From Acidobacteriota bacterium (GTDB taxonomy: Bacteria; Acidobacteriota; Vicinamibacteria; Vicinamibacterales; UBA2999): a stretch of DNA of 64,000 bases. Positions within the stretch are counted from its first letter, which is position 1; the number at the start of each line of letters is the position of its first letter. The stretch spans positions 61,591 through 125,590 of the forward strand of contig JADZCN010000135.1 of assembly GCA_020851565.1 (NCBI GenBank), written 5' to 3'. Shown in pieces: positions 25,807-34,362 of this stretch. The position numbers and the translations under genes were made by a program. Below the pieces are notes generated by a model, which ran no database searches, was not told the origin of the DNA, and saw only the letters and a list, made by a program, of their open reading frames with translations.

Positions 25807-27327
25807 TCACGGCTCGCGCCTCGTGAAGCGTCCGCCCATCGCCTCGATGCGCGAGGGCTGCCCGGTGGCGTCGAGCACGAACGTCGCAAGCGCGGTTCCG
25901 CGCCAGGCGGCATCCCAGGTCGCGCGGAAGGTGTCGTAGTGCCAGTGTTCGAGCGTGCCGACGAACGCAGAACCGTATCGCGCGCGCAGGCGGCCGCCGT
26001 CGAGCGTCACCACGACTTCTCCCCGCAGCGGATCCGCGTACGTGCCCGTGTAACGCTCGAGCGACAGCGAGGGCGCCGTGCCCGGCACGCGCCGCGCGTC
26101 CGCCTTCTTCTGCGCCGATTCCGCCTCCTTCTCCAGGGCGTCGTAGAACCCCCTCAGCTCGGTGCTCCAGTCGCGCGACGCGCCGCCGATGAAGCGATCG
26201 AAGACGTCGAACATGATGGCGTGGCGCAGCTCCGCATGATCGCGGTTGGCGAGGACGATGACCCCGACGCCCTGATCGCGCAGCAGGCCGTGGATGGCCA
26301 CCATGCCGTCGATGCTGCCGGTGTGGTAGTCGACCGCGTGTCCGCGGTAGTCCTGCTGGAACCAGCCAAGGCCGTACGTCGTCCACTTCGGTTTCGTGAG
26401 CCGCGCGGTCGGGTAGAACGCTTCGCGCGTGACCATCGTCTGTGGCGCGAAGAGCTCGTCGACCGTCTCCGGCGCCAGCAGGACTCGGCCCGATGAGGCC
26501 TTGCCGCGGGCCAGCAGCATCGCGGACCACTTCGCCATGTCCTCCACGCCGGCCCAGACGCTGCCGGCAGGCGCCACCGTGTCGGTGCTGGCGTTCTCGA
26601 TCTCGCGCACGTTCCCGTCAACCGTCGCATGCGGCCTCGCCACGTCGGGCTGCTTCGCGAGCGTCGCCGCCGTAGGGACGGCACCGGACATCCCGAGCGG
26701 CTCGAAGATCCGCGCCCGCACCATCTGCTCCCACGGCTGGCCGCTCGCCGCCTCGACGACGGCACCGGCCGCCGCATACATGACGTTCTGGTAGATGAAC
26801 GAGGAGCGCAGCGAGTAAGCCGACGGCAGCAAGCGGACACGGCGGAGAATCTCCCGCGGATCGGTGGGCTGGCCGTACCACAGGTAGTCGGCGTTGCCGA
26901 GGCCGGCCCGGTGCGTCAGCAGATCCCGCACCGTGATCTCGCGCGTCAGGTACGGGTCGCTGAGCTGGAACCACGGCAGGTGCTTCGACACCGGGTCGTC
27001 CCACGCCAGCTTCTTCTCGTCCACCAGCATGCCGACGAGCGCCGCTGTCATGGCCTTGGTCGTCGAGCCGATGGCAAACAGCGTGCTCGGCCCGACGGGA
27101 GCCGCGGCCCCGAGGGCCCTGACGCCGTATCCCTTGCTGAAGACCACCTGGCCGTCCTTGACTACCGCGACAGCCAGGCCAGGGGTTTCCCAGTCACGGG
27201 CGGCCTTCTCCAACGCGGCGTCGAAGCCGGCGAGCGGTGCCGGCTGGGCCTGGGCTGCCGGACCGATGGCGAAGACCGCCGTGAGCGTGAACGCGGTGGT
27301 GAACAGGATGAGGGACACACGTCGCAT
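25807..27327 (-). CDS. Beta-lactamase-like serine hydrolase (class C fold)
   Basis: Exported hydrolase of 506 residues of the serine beta-lactamase/D-alanyl-D-alanine carboxypeptidase fold. The signal peptide ends AQAQPAP. The SxxK motif is in AIGSTTKAMTA near residue 74 and the Tyr motif in FIYQNVMYAAAG. The third motif appears as YHTGSIDG. The C-terminal 130 residues resemble the DUF3471-type lipocalin-like extension. In this family the activity can be esterase, peptidase or amidase, so resistance to beta-lactams should not be assumed. Start at 27327 is set by GGAGGA upstream. It is divergent from the aldehyde dehydrogenase gene. Confidence 0.85.
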   Translation of the reverse strand: MRRVSLILFTTAFTLTAVFAIGPAAQAQPAPLAGFDAALEKAARDWETPGLAVAVVKDGQVVFSKGYGVRALGAAAPVGPSTLFAIGSTTKAMTAALVGMLVDEKKLAWDDPVSKHLPWFQLSDPYLTREITVRDLLTHRAGLGNADYLWYGQPTDPREILRRVRLLPSAYSLRSSFIYQNVMYAAAGAVVEAASGQPWEQMVRARIFEPLGMSGAVPTAATLAKQPDVARPHATVDGNVREIENASTDTVAPAGSVWAGVEDMAKWSAMLLARGKASSGRVLLAPETVDELFAPQTMVTREAFYPTARLTKPKWTTYGLGWFQQDYRGHAVDYHTGSIDGMVAIHGLLRDQGVGVIVLANRDHAELRHAIMFDVFDRFIGGASRDWSTELRGFYDALEKEAESAQKKADARRVPGTAPSLSLERYTGTYADPLRGEVVVTLDGGRLRARYGSAFVGTLEHWHYDTFRATWDAAWRGTALATFVLDATGQPSRIEAMGGRFTRREP

Positions 27328-27354
27328 CGATTCCTCCGTGAGGCTGGCGAATGC

Positions 27355-27360
27355 TACCGT
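27355..27360 (+). promoter_or_regulatory. Weak -10 box, leaderless start of aldehyde dehydrogenase
   Basis: TACCGT, six bases before the ATG at 27367. Fits TANNNT but is a weak match. Confidence 0.35.
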
Positions 27361-27366
27361 ATCGCA

Positions 27367-28809
27367 ATGGTCTTTACCTACCAGCAGTACATCGACGGCG
27401 CGTGGGCGGGTGCCGCAGGCGGCGGCACCTGGGACGTCGTCAACCCGGCCACGGAGGAGGTCGTGCACACGGTGCCCTTCGGGGGCCGCGAGGACTGCCG
27501 CGCCGCCATCGAGGCCGCCGCGCGTGCGTTCCCGGCCTGGTCGCGACGCACGCCGTACGAACGCGGCGTCATTCTCCAGAAGGCCGCGGGGCGCATGCGC
27601 GAGCTGGCGGACGAGCTCGCACGCACGACCGTGCTCGAGTGCGGGAAGCCGTTCGCGCAGGCGCGCGGCGAGTGGCTGGTGAGCGCGGACCTCTTCGACT
27701 GGTTTGCCGAGGAGGGCAAGCGCGCCTACGGCCGCACGATTCCCTCGCGCGTGGCCTCGAAGCGCATGACGGTGCTGCGCCAGCCGATGGGCGTGATTGG
27801 CGTCATCACCGCGTGGAACTTTCCGGCCTACAACCCGGCGCGCGCCTGGGCCGCGGCGCTGGCTGCCGGCTGCACGGTGGTGGGGCGTGCCTCGGAGTTC
27901 ACCCCGCTCACGGCAATGGCCATGGCGGAGATCCTGGTCGAGGCCGGGATCCCTGCAGGCGTGATGAACCTCGTGAACGGGGATCCCGAGGGCATGGGCC
28001 AGGAGATGCTGGACCACCCTGCGGTCCGGAAGATTCATTTCACGGGCAGCGTGCGCGTGGGCAAGCTCCTGATGGACGGCGCCTCCCGCACGGTGACGCG
28101 GCTGTCGCTGGAGCTTGGCGGCAACGCGCCCGTCATCGTCATGCCCGACGTGGACCTGGACCAGGTCACCGCCGGCGCCGTCACCAGCAAGTTCCGCAAC
28201 AACGGTCAGGTGTGCGTGGCGCCGCAGCGCTTCCTGGTGCACCGGCAGGTGGCCGACGCGTTTGCGGACAGCGTCGCGCGGCGCGCGTCCGCCCTCCGCA
28301 TGGGCAGCGGCCTCGAGGCCGACGTGCAGGTGGGGCCGCTCATCAACGCGAGGCAACGGGATCGCGTGGAGGCGCTCGTGGCCGACGCGGCCAGCCACGG
28401 CGTCGAGGTGCGGGCCGGCGGACATCGCCCCGCGGGCCTGCCGCACGGGTACTTCTTCGAGCCCACGGTGCTCTCGGGTGTCAGGCCGGAGATGCCGGTG
28501 TTCCAGGAGGAAATCTTCGGGCCGGTGATGCCGGTCGTGACGTTCGACGGTCTGGACGAGGCGCTGTCGCTGGCCAACCGGACGCCCTACGGGCTGGCCG
28601 CCTACGTGTGGACCAACGACCTGCGCGCGGCCGTCAGGGCCTCCGAAGGCCTCGAGTTCGGCATCGTCGGCGTGAACGAATGGGCTCCGCACGCCACGGA
28701 GGCGCCGTTCGGCGGGTGGAAACAGAGCGGCCTGGGCCACGAAAGCGGCGCGGAGGGGCTGTCGGAGTACCTCGAGACCAAGCTCGTCTCCGTGGGCGGG
28801 CTGGCCTGA
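27367..28809 (+). CDS. Succinate-semialdehyde-type aldehyde dehydrogenase
   Basis: NAD(P)-dependent aldehyde dehydrogenase of 480 residues. Motifs: GVITAWNFPAYNPARAW, FTGSVRVGK, catalytic Glu in LELGGNAP near residue 250, catalytic Cys in NNGQVCVAPQ near 283, and EEIFGPVMP. The C-terminal FGGWKQSGLGHESG and EYLETK blocks are typical of succinate-semialdehyde dehydrogenases. With the GABA-type aminotransferase it would complete a GABA shunt to succinate. One oddity: the usual Lys of the KPxxxTP motif is Arg (GRASEFTP), a residue that contacts the cofactor. It is divergent from the serine hydrolase. Confidence 0.75.
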   Translation: MVFTYQQYIDGAWAGAAGGGTWDVVNPATEEVVHTVPFGGREDCRAAIEAAARAFPAWSRRTPYERGVILQKAAGRMRELADELARTTVLECGKPFAQARGEWLVSADLFDWFAEEGKRAYGRTIPSRVASKRMTVLRQPMGVIGVITAWNFPAYNPARAWAAALAAGCTVVGRASEFTPLTAMAMAEILVEAGIPAGVMNLVNGDPEGMGQEMLDHPAVRKIHFTGSVRVGKLLMDGASRTVTRLSLELGGNAPVIVMPDVDLDQVTAGAVTSKFRNNGQVCVAPQRFLVHRQVADAFADSVARRASALRMGSGLEADVQVGPLINARQRDRVEALVADAASHGVEVRAGGHRPAGLPHGYFFEPTVLSGVRPEMPVFQEEIFGPVMPVVTFDGLDEALSLANRTPYGLAAYVWTNDLRAAVRASEGLEFGIVGVNEWAPHATEAPFGGWKQSGLGHESGAEGLSEYLETKLVSVGGLA

Positions 28810-28824
28810 GGCGAGGGCTGAGGC

Positions 28825-28896
28825 GGGGACAGTCCCTGTAAAATCGTCGCAGAATCTGCAACCGGACGACAGTCCCCTGTCACAGGGACTGTCCCC
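28825..28896. repeat. GGGGACAGTCCC inverted-pair element
   Basis: 72-bp element: GGGGACAGTCCCTGT at 28825-28839 and its exact reverse complement at 28882-28896, with a further partial unit inside. It lies between the aldehyde dehydrogenase and the ADOP permease, ending 11 bases before the permease start. It looks like a small non-autonomous mobile or REP-type element. Confidence 0.8.
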
Positions 28897-28907
28897 AGTG
28901 AGGTCCC

Positions 28908-31313
28908 ATGTCCGACTGGTTGTCCGCCTTCACCCACGCGCTCCGCACCCTGCGGGGGCAGCCCACCTTCACGCTGATCGCCCTGGCCACGCTCGCGCTC
29001 GGCATCGGCGCCAACACGGCCATCTTCAGCGTGATCAAGACCGTGGTGCTCAACCCGCTGCCTTACCCGGACCCGGAGCGGATCGTCGTGCTGTGGGAGG
29101 TGAGCCCGGAAGGCAACCAGGACCGCGTATCCATCCCGACCTTCGAGGACTGGCGGGCCGAGGTGAAGAGCGTCGCGGCCCTGGCCGCGTACCGCCACGT
29201 GGACCTGTCCTTTGCCGGCCGAGGCGACCCGCGCAACGTGCCAGCGGTGCGCGCCACGCCGGAGCTCTTCACGGTGCTCCAGGCCAGCGCGATGCTCGGG
29301 CGCACCTTCACGCGGGAGGAAGCGGTGCCCGGCTCGGACCGGGTGGTCGTCCTGAGCCACGGCTTCTGGACCCGCCAGCTCGGCGCGGACCCGGGCGTCA
29401 TCGGCCAGGCCATCCGACTCGACGCCCAGCCCTACACCGTCCTCGGCGTCATGCCACCCGCGTTCGAGTTCCCGACCGGGACGAACGCCGAGATCTGGGC
29501 GCCGCTGGCCTTCGATCCCAAGGACATGCACGGGCGCTCGCGCCAGGCGCGGTCGCTCACCGTCGTCGGCCGCCTGGCCGAGGGCGCGTCGGCCGCGCGG
29601 GCGCAGGACGAGATCAGCGTGCTCGCCCAGCGGATCGCCGCCGAGTACGCAGCCAGCAACCAGGGCTGGAGCGCGCGCGTCGTCGCCGCGCACGAGCAGC
29701 TGGTCGGCGCGTCGCGACCGGCGCTGATGGTCCTGATGGGCGCAGTCGGCTTCCTGCTCCTCATCGTCTGCGCCAACATGGCGAACCTGATGCTGGCGCG
29801 CCTGTCGAGCCGCACACGCGAGTTCGCGGTGCGCGCGGCGCTCGGCGCCAGCCGCTGGGAGGTGGCCCGGCCGATCATGGCCGAGAGCATCCTGCTGGCC
29901 CTGGGCGGCGGCGTGCTGGGACTGGCGGCGGCCTTCGCGCTGCTGCGCGGCCTGGCCGTCCTGCCCGATGCGCGCCTGCCCCGCCTCGACCAGCTGCAGC
30001 TGGACCTCGGCGTCCTCGCCTTCACCGCCGTCGTCTCGGTGGTCGTCGCGCTCGCCTTCGGCATGGTCCCGGCGCTGCACGCGTCGAAGACGGACCTGCG
30101 CGCTGAACTGTCGGAGTCGGCAGGCACCACTGCCAGCCCATACGCGCGCCACGTGCTCGGCGGCCTCGTCGTCGTGGAAGTCGCGCTGGCGCTGGTCCTG
30201 CTGGTCGGCGCCGGCCTGATGATCCGGAGCTTCTCGAAGCTGTTGCAGGTGGATCCCGGCTTCCAGGCGAATAACGTGGTCGGCGCGCAAGTGTTGCTGC
30301 CAGCGACGAAGTACCGCGAGCGCCAGAGCCTGGCGCGCTTCTATGAGGACGTCATCGAGCGCCTGCGCCGGACACCGGGCGTGCGGAATGCCTCCGCGGT
30401 GTCCACGCTGCCCATGTCGGATGTCGGCATGGCGATGGCGCTGCCGTTCAACGTCGAGGGCCAGATGCCGCCCCGCGGCGAGGACCCGCTCGCCGACGTG
30501 CGCATCGTCGCGCCGGGCTACTTCGAGACGATGAGCATCAGGCTCCTCGAAGGCCGCTTCCTGGACGAGCGCGATGTGGAGGCGGCGCCGCGGACCAGCG
30601 TGATCAACGAGACGATGGCGCGACGCTACTTCCCGGACCGGAGCCCGCTCGGCCAGATCGTGCAGAACCCGCATGGGCGGAGCGAGGTCGTGGGCGTGGT
30701 GGCGGACGTGCGCGCGCAGGGGCTGGACACCGAGCCGAAGAAGCAGGTGTACCTGCCGCTCCGGCAGAGTCCCATGGCGGGCATGGCCGTCGTGGCGCGG
30801 ACCGAGCAGGATCCGCTGGCGCTTGGCAGCACCATCCAGAGCATCATCTGGAGCGTGGATCCGGAGCAGCCCGTCTACCGGCTGAGCACGATGGACCAGA
30901 TCCTCGCGCGGGCCGTGTTCCTGCCGCGGCTCAGCACCACGCTGCTGGCCGCATTCGCGCTCGCCGCGCTGCTGCTCGCGGTGCTCGGCATCTACGGCGT
31001 GCTCTCGTATTCCGTGAGCCAGCGGACGCGCGAGATCGGGCTGCGGATGGCGCTCGGATCGTCAGGGCGCCAGACCGTCGGCCTGGTGGTGCGCCACAGC
31101 CTGCTGCTCGTCGCCATCGGCGGCACGCTCGGTCTCGTCGCCGCGATTTTCCTCGCGCGAACGATGGCGGGCGTGCTCTACGGCGTGGGGCCCTTCGACG
31201 TGCCGGCCTTCGCGCTGTCGCTCGTCGTGCTCCTGTTCGCAGGCATCGGCGCCAGCCTCCTACCGGCCTTGCGGGCGACGCGGGTGGATCCGATGGTGGC
31301 GCTGCGCGACTGA
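28908..31313 (+). CDS. ADOP-type MacB/FtsX permease
   Basis: Inner-membrane protein of 801 residues with two MacB-like halves: each has a periplasmic core region followed by an FtsX-type membrane domain. The start RTLRGQPTFTLIALATLALGIGANT and the ANTAIFSVIKTVVLNPLPY block are diagnostic for the acidobacterial duplicated orphan permease (ADOP) family, which usually lacks a linked ATPase; none is next to it here. Membrane segments are visible near residues 20-42, 270-300, 325-350, 370-395, 420-440 and in three at the C-terminus. The role is presumed to be extrusion or envelope stress, but the substrate is unknown. Its last 136 bases overlap the antisense regulator gene. Confidence 0.9.
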   Translation: MSDWLSAFTHALRTLRGQPTFTLIALATLALGIGANTAIFSVIKTVVLNPLPYPDPERIVVLWEVSPEGNQDRVSIPTFEDWRAEVKSVAALAAYRHVDLSFAGRGDPRNVPAVRATPELFTVLQASAMLGRTFTREEAVPGSDRVVVLSHGFWTRQLGADPGVIGQAIRLDAQPYTVLGVMPPAFEFPTGTNAEIWAPLAFDPKDMHGRSRQARSLTVVGRLAEGASAARAQDEISVLAQRIAAEYAASNQGWSARVVAAHEQLVGASRPALMVLMGAVGFLLLIVCANMANLMLARLSSRTREFAVRAALGASRWEVARPIMAESILLALGGGVLGLAAAFALLRGLAVLPDARLPRLDQLQLDLGVLAFTAVVSVVVALAFGMVPALHASKTDLRAELSESAGTTASPYARHVLGGLVVVEVALALVLLVGAGLMIRSFSKLLQVDPGFQANNVVGAQVLLPATKYRERQSLARFYEDVIERLRRTPGVRNASAVSTLPMSDVGMAMALPFNVEGQMPPRGEDPLADVRIVAPGYFETMSIRLLEGRFLDERDVEAAPRTSVINETMARRYFPDRSPLGQIVQNPHGRSEVVGVVADVRAQGLDTEPKKQVYLPLRQSPMAGMAVVARTEQDPLALGSTIQSIIWSVDPEQPVYRLSTMDQILARAVFLPRLSTTLLAAFALAALLLAVLGIYGVLSYSVSQRTREIGLRMALGSSGRQTVGLVVRHSLLLVAIGGTLGLVAAIFLARTMAGVLYGVGPFDVPAFALSLVVLLFAGIGASLLPALRATRVDPMVALRD

Positions 31314-31906
31314 GCGCCGGCACCCGCGCCTGGCGCCGCGATCGGCTCGACCACGACCATGACGAAGCGCGCAGACCGGCGCCCCGCGGCCGCGTAGCGG
31401 TGCGGCCGGTCGGCCTGGAAGATCGCGCATTCGCCGGCGCCAATGATCGTCTCGACGCCCTCGACCGCCACGCGGACCTGCCCTTCGAGCGCGTAGACGA
31501 TCTCGCGCGTGCCCGGCGGGTGCGCGATGGCGTCGTACGCGTCGGCGGGCCCCATCCGCCACTCCCACAGCTCGACGGGGATGGGCGCCTCGATGCCGCC
31601 CACCAGTCCCGCCGCGCTGTCCTTGCCGCGGCCCCGCCAGAGCCAGGCCACGTCCTCCCGGGCCACGCGCCGGATCACGGGCTCGTCGGCCACCTCCACC
31701 AGCCGCGGGAGCGCGACGCCCAGCGCGTTGGCGAGCTTGCACAGCGTGGCGATGGACGGGTTGGTCTGCGACTGCTCGATTTGGACCAGCATCCCCTTGC
31801 TGACGCCGGCCCGTGCGGCCAGTTCCGCCTGCGTCCAGCCCCGGCGCGCGCGCCACTCACGGAGGTTGTGCGCCAGCGCGGCCTCGATGCGGCGGGGATC
31901 GTTCAC
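31178..31906 (-). CDS. XRE-family regulator with cupin domain
   Basis: Transcription factor of 242 residues: an N-terminal helix-turn-helix (residues 12-66, WTQAELAARAGVSKGMLVQ) and a C-terminal cupin effector domain (about 105-190, REIVYALEGQVRVAVEG). Such XRE-cupin proteins sense small metabolites and often repress an adjacent transporter operon. The GTG at 31906 lies six bases after a TATACT box within the palindrome TCAGTATACTGA, so self-repression is likely. The next genes in the opposite direction are the B3/B4-domain protein and the DMT exporter, the probable targets. The last 45 residues run antisense to the ADOP permease and are low-complexity, perhaps a read-through extension. Confidence 0.85.
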   Translation of the reverse strand: MNDPRRIEAALAHNLREWRARRGWTQAELAARAGVSKGMLVQIEQSQTNPSIATLCKLANALGVALPRLVEVADEPVIRRVAREDVAWLWRGRGKDSAAGLVGGIEAPIPVELWEWRMGPADAYDAIAHPPGTREIVYALEGQVRVAVEGVETIIGAGECAIFQADRPHRYAAAGRRSARFVMVVVEPIAAPGAGAGAQSRSATIGSTRVARKAGRRLAPMPANRSTTSDSAKAGTSKGPTP

Positions 31907-31910
31907 GTGG

Positions 31911-31922
31911 TCAGTATACTGA
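31911..31922. promoter_or_regulatory. Palindromic operator between XRE and B3/B4 genes
   Basis: TCAGTATACTGA, a perfect 12-bp palindrome. It carries a TATACT box on each strand; the minus-strand box (31918-31913) is six bases before the XRE start. It is a good candidate for the XRE-cupin binding site and would control both directions. Confidence 0.6.
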
Positions 31923-31940
31923 ACTCTGCGTCCACTTTGA

Positions 31941-31946
31941 TATTAT
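31941..31946 (+). promoter_or_regulatory. -10 box, leaderless start of B3/B4 gene
   Basis: TATTAT, six bases before the ATG at 31953. Confidence 0.5.
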
Positions 31947-31952
31947 CTCCGG

Positions 31953-32660
31953 ATGCCCCTCCACGCCGTGTCCGTCGACGACGCCATCCGCGAACTGCGC
32001 CCAGACTTCCGGGTGCTGGCGCTGCGGGTGTCCGGCATCCGCAACGGCCCGAGCACGCCCGAGTCCGAAGCCTGGCTGGCCGAGGCGGAGGCGAAGACCC
32101 GCGCCGCCGCGCCGGGCGTGCATCCCCACATCGCGGCGTGGCAGGACGCGTACCGGCAATTCGGCGCGAAGCCCCAGCGCACGCCTTCTTCCGTCGAGGC
32201 GCTCTGGCAGCGCGCGGTGAAGGGCGCGCTCCCTCGCGTCAACTGGCTGGTCGATCTGTACAACGCCGTCAGCGTCTCGCACGTGCTACCCGTCGGCGGC
32301 GAGGACGCCGGGCGCTTCGCGGGCGACCTGCGCCTGGTTCGCGCCACTGGTCAGGAGCCCTTCGACACGGTCCGGGAAGGCGTCGCCGTCGTCGAGCACG
32401 CCTCGCCGGGTGAAGTCGTCTGGGCGGACGATCTCGGCGTCACCTGCCGGCGCTGGAACTGGCGCCAGGGCACGCGCACGCGGCTCACCGAGGAGTCGAC
32501 CGACGCCCTGTTCCTCCTGGAACGGCTGGAGCCGTTCCCGCTGGCTGATCTGGAGGCGGCTGGCGATGTCCTGGTCCAGGCCCTCGCCGCGTGCTTCCCG
32601 GCTGCTGTCATCGAACGCCGGATCCTCCCGTCGCCCGTCAGCGGCGCCGGAGCGCGCTGA
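31953..32660 (+). CDS. B3/B4 (PheRS beta-like) domain protein
   Basis: Cytosolic protein of 235 residues whose body matches the B3/B4 domain of phenylalanyl-tRNA synthetase beta subunits, occurring alone. Recognisable blocks are AYRQFGAKPQRTPSSVEAL, NWLVDLYNAVSVSHVLPVG and the C-terminal LFLLERLEPFP. Freestanding B3/B4 proteins are thought to edit mischarged tRNA or to act on amino-acid-like ligands; neither is shown here. It overlaps the DMT exporter start by one base (TGATG), so the pair is co-translated under the XRE-cupin operator. Confidence 0.8.
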   Translation: MPLHAVSVDDAIRELRPDFRVLALRVSGIRNGPSTPESEAWLAEAEAKTRAAAPGVHPHIAAWQDAYRQFGAKPQRTPSSVEALWQRAVKGALPRVNWLVDLYNAVSVSHVLPVGGEDAGRFAGDLRLVRATGQEPFDTVREGVAVVEHASPGEVVWADDLGVTCRRWNWRQGTRTRLTEESTDALFLLERLEPFPLADLEAAGDVLVQALAACFPAAVIERRILPSPVSGAGAR

Positions 32661-33514
32661 TGATTTCGCTGATGGCCTTGCTGTCCGCGGTGGTCTACGG
32701 CGCGGCGGACTTCCTGGGCGGCATCGCCACGCGGCGCGCAACGATGATCGGTGCCGTACTGGTGACGCAGGGCTCGGGCCTGGTGTTCCTGCTGATGGCG
32801 ACGCCGCTCCTGCCCGACGCGCACCTCACACGGCACGACCTGCTGTTCGGGGCGCTGGCCGGCATCACCGGCAGCGCGGGCGTCGCACTCCTGTACCTCG
32901 CCCTGGCCATCGGGCCGATGAGCGTCGTCGCGCCCATCACCGCGGTGTGTGCGGCCATCGTCCCGCTACTCGTCGGGCTTGCGCTCGGCGAGCGCCCGCA
33001 TCCGCTGGCCGGGCTGGGCGTGCTGCTGGCGCTGGCCTCCGTGGGGCTGCTCAGCCAGTCCGACACAGCGGAGCCGTCCACAGCCGGCAAACCCGCGCGC
33101 CTGGGCCGTGGCGTGCGCGTGGCGCTGGCCTCGGGCGTCGCCATCGGCGGGTTCTTCGTGGCGCTGGCGCAGACCTCCGCGGCGGCCGTCATGTGGCCGC
33201 TCGCCATCTCGCGCACGGTGTCGGTGACCGTGTTCCTCACCATCGCGCTGGCGGGCGGGCGCCCGGCGGGCGTGTCGCGCGCGGCGCTGGCGCCCGCGCT
33301 GGCCTGCGGCGCACTGGACATGGTGGCCAACGCGCTTTACATGACGGCGGCACGCCAGGGCCAGCTGGGCCTGGTCGCCACGCTGGCGTCGCTCTATCCG
33401 GCCAGCACGGTCCTGCTCGCTCGCATCGTCCTCGGGGAGCGGCTGGGACGCTGGCAGCAGGTCGGTGTGGCGGGCGCGGTGGCGGCCATCGTGCTGATCG
33501 TGGGGAATTCTTGA
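32660..33514 (+). CDS. EamA/DMT-family transporter
   Basis: Inner-membrane permease of 284 residues with about ten hydrophobic segments arranged as two EamA repeats, the first around MISLMALLSAVVYGAADFLGG. Family members export amino acids, bases or other metabolites. Start ATG at 32660 overlaps the stop of the B3/B4 gene. With the XRE-cupin regulator this makes a compact sensor-exporter unit. The substrate is unknown; an amino acid or a tRNA-synthetase-related analogue would be consistent with the B3/B4 partner (inference). Confidence 0.85.
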   Translation: MISLMALLSAVVYGAADFLGGIATRRATMIGAVLVTQGSGLVFLLMATPLLPDAHLTRHDLLFGALAGITGSAGVALLYLALAIGPMSVVAPITAVCAAIVPLLVGLALGERPHPLAGLGVLLALASVGLLSQSDTAEPSTAGKPARLGRGVRVALASGVAIGGFFVALAQTSAAAVMWPLAISRTVSVTVFLTIALAGGRPAGVSRAALAPALACGALDMVANALYMTAARQGQLGLVATLASLYPASTVLLARIVLGERLGRWQQVGVAGAVAAIVLIVGNS

Positions 33515-33622
33515 GGGCTTGGGGCTTGGGGTTCTCGGGTTCTCGGGTTCTCGGGTTCTGAGGTTCTGAGGTTCTGGGGTTCTGAGGTTCTGGGGTTCTG
33601 AGGTTCTGAGGTTCTCGGGTCG
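33515..33622. repeat. GGTTCT(C/G)GG 9-bp tandem repeat
   Basis: After GGGCTTG units come about nine 9-bp units such as GGTTCTCGG and GGTTCTGAG. It lies directly after the DMT gene stop, between convergent genes. No coding potential is evident. Confidence 0.85.
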
Positions 33623-33680
33623 AGCTGGAGTCGAGTTAAGGCGTCGGCGCGGCGTTCGAACGCGCGCACACGCTGGCGCG

Positions 33681-34208
33681 CTACTTTGCCTTCGGCCGGC
33701 TGGCGTCGCCGGAGAACTCGTAGCGCGCCTGAGCTTGGTCCTGTCCGACGCGGCCGATGGCGATGTCGGCCCGCGCGTAGCTCTCGGGCCGCACCGGCGC
33801 CGCTACGGTCCCGCGCATCATCGCCAGCTGACCCACGTGCGTGAGCGCGTCGGCCACCGGGCCCTGGAAGATCACCTCGGCAGTGAACGTCACAGCCGGC
33901 TTCCCGGCCAACGCCGCGTCGAGCGCACCCAGCATCGTGAAGAAGCGATCGACCGTCTCGGCCCACGTGCCCGGCGGCACCGCCTCCCAGTGATACGTCC
34001 CGCGCGCCATCCGCTCACCCCAGCCCATCAGGTCGCACATGTGCCCCAGCGTCTCGAGAGCTGTGCGGCTGGATGGAGAGACCCGCAGCTCGGCGAATCC
34101 CTCCGGCGCGTCGCGGAGCACCTTCTCCGCGCGGTAGGCCAACGTCGCCACCGTGTGGCGCAATATCTGCCGCGCCTCGTCTGACATCGGTCCTGGCTGG
34201 GGTTTCAT
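33681..34208 (-). CDS. DinB-like four-helix protein
   Basis: Protein of 175 residues matching the DinB/YfiT superfamily pattern. The likely metal-binding histidines are in ALETLGHMCDLMGWGERM and DALTHVGQLAMMRG, and the helical layout fits a four-helix bundle. Family members include thiol-dependent transferases (bacillithiol, mycothiol) and proteins of unknown function. The ATG at 34208 has AAGGAG upstream, and the region before it is pure tandem repeat, so the start is secure. Substrate unknown. Confidence 0.75.
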   Translation of the reverse strand: MKPQPGPMSDEARQILRHTVATLAYRAEKVLRDAPEGFAELRVSPSSRTALETLGHMCDLMGWGERMARGTYHWEAVPPGTWAETVDRFFTMLGALDAALAGKPAVTFTAEVIFQGPVADALTHVGQLAMMRGTVAAPVRPESYARADIAIGRVGQDQAQARYEFSGDASRPKAK

Positions 34209-34362
34209 GGGGACTCCTTGGGTCTTGGGTCTTGGGTCTTGGGGCTTGGGGCTTGGGTGGTCTTGGGGTCCTGGGGTCCTGGGGTCTTGGGGCCTTGAGG
34301 TCTCGAGGTCTTTGAAGGGCTTCGTGCGTCCTTCGTGATCTTCGTGACTTCGTGGTTTCCTT
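34209..34362. repeat. Composite repeat: CTTGGGT units then CTTCGTG units
   Basis: Read on the minus strand it is a run of CACGAAG-type units followed by CCCAAGACC/CCCAGGACC-type units. The same two families occur in the same order at 48033-48201. It forms the whole gap between the aminotransferase stop and the DinB-like start, which are on the same strand. Confidence 0.85.

Noticed and set aside
25807..27327. Beta-lactam resistance gene
   Set aside because: The SxxK fold is shared by many esterases and peptidases, and the C-terminal extension is typical of non-resistance members.
28910..31313. Complete MacAB-TolC type exporter
   Set aside because: No ATPase domain, membrane-fusion protein or outer-membrane channel gene is adjacent; the permease is of the orphan ADOP type.
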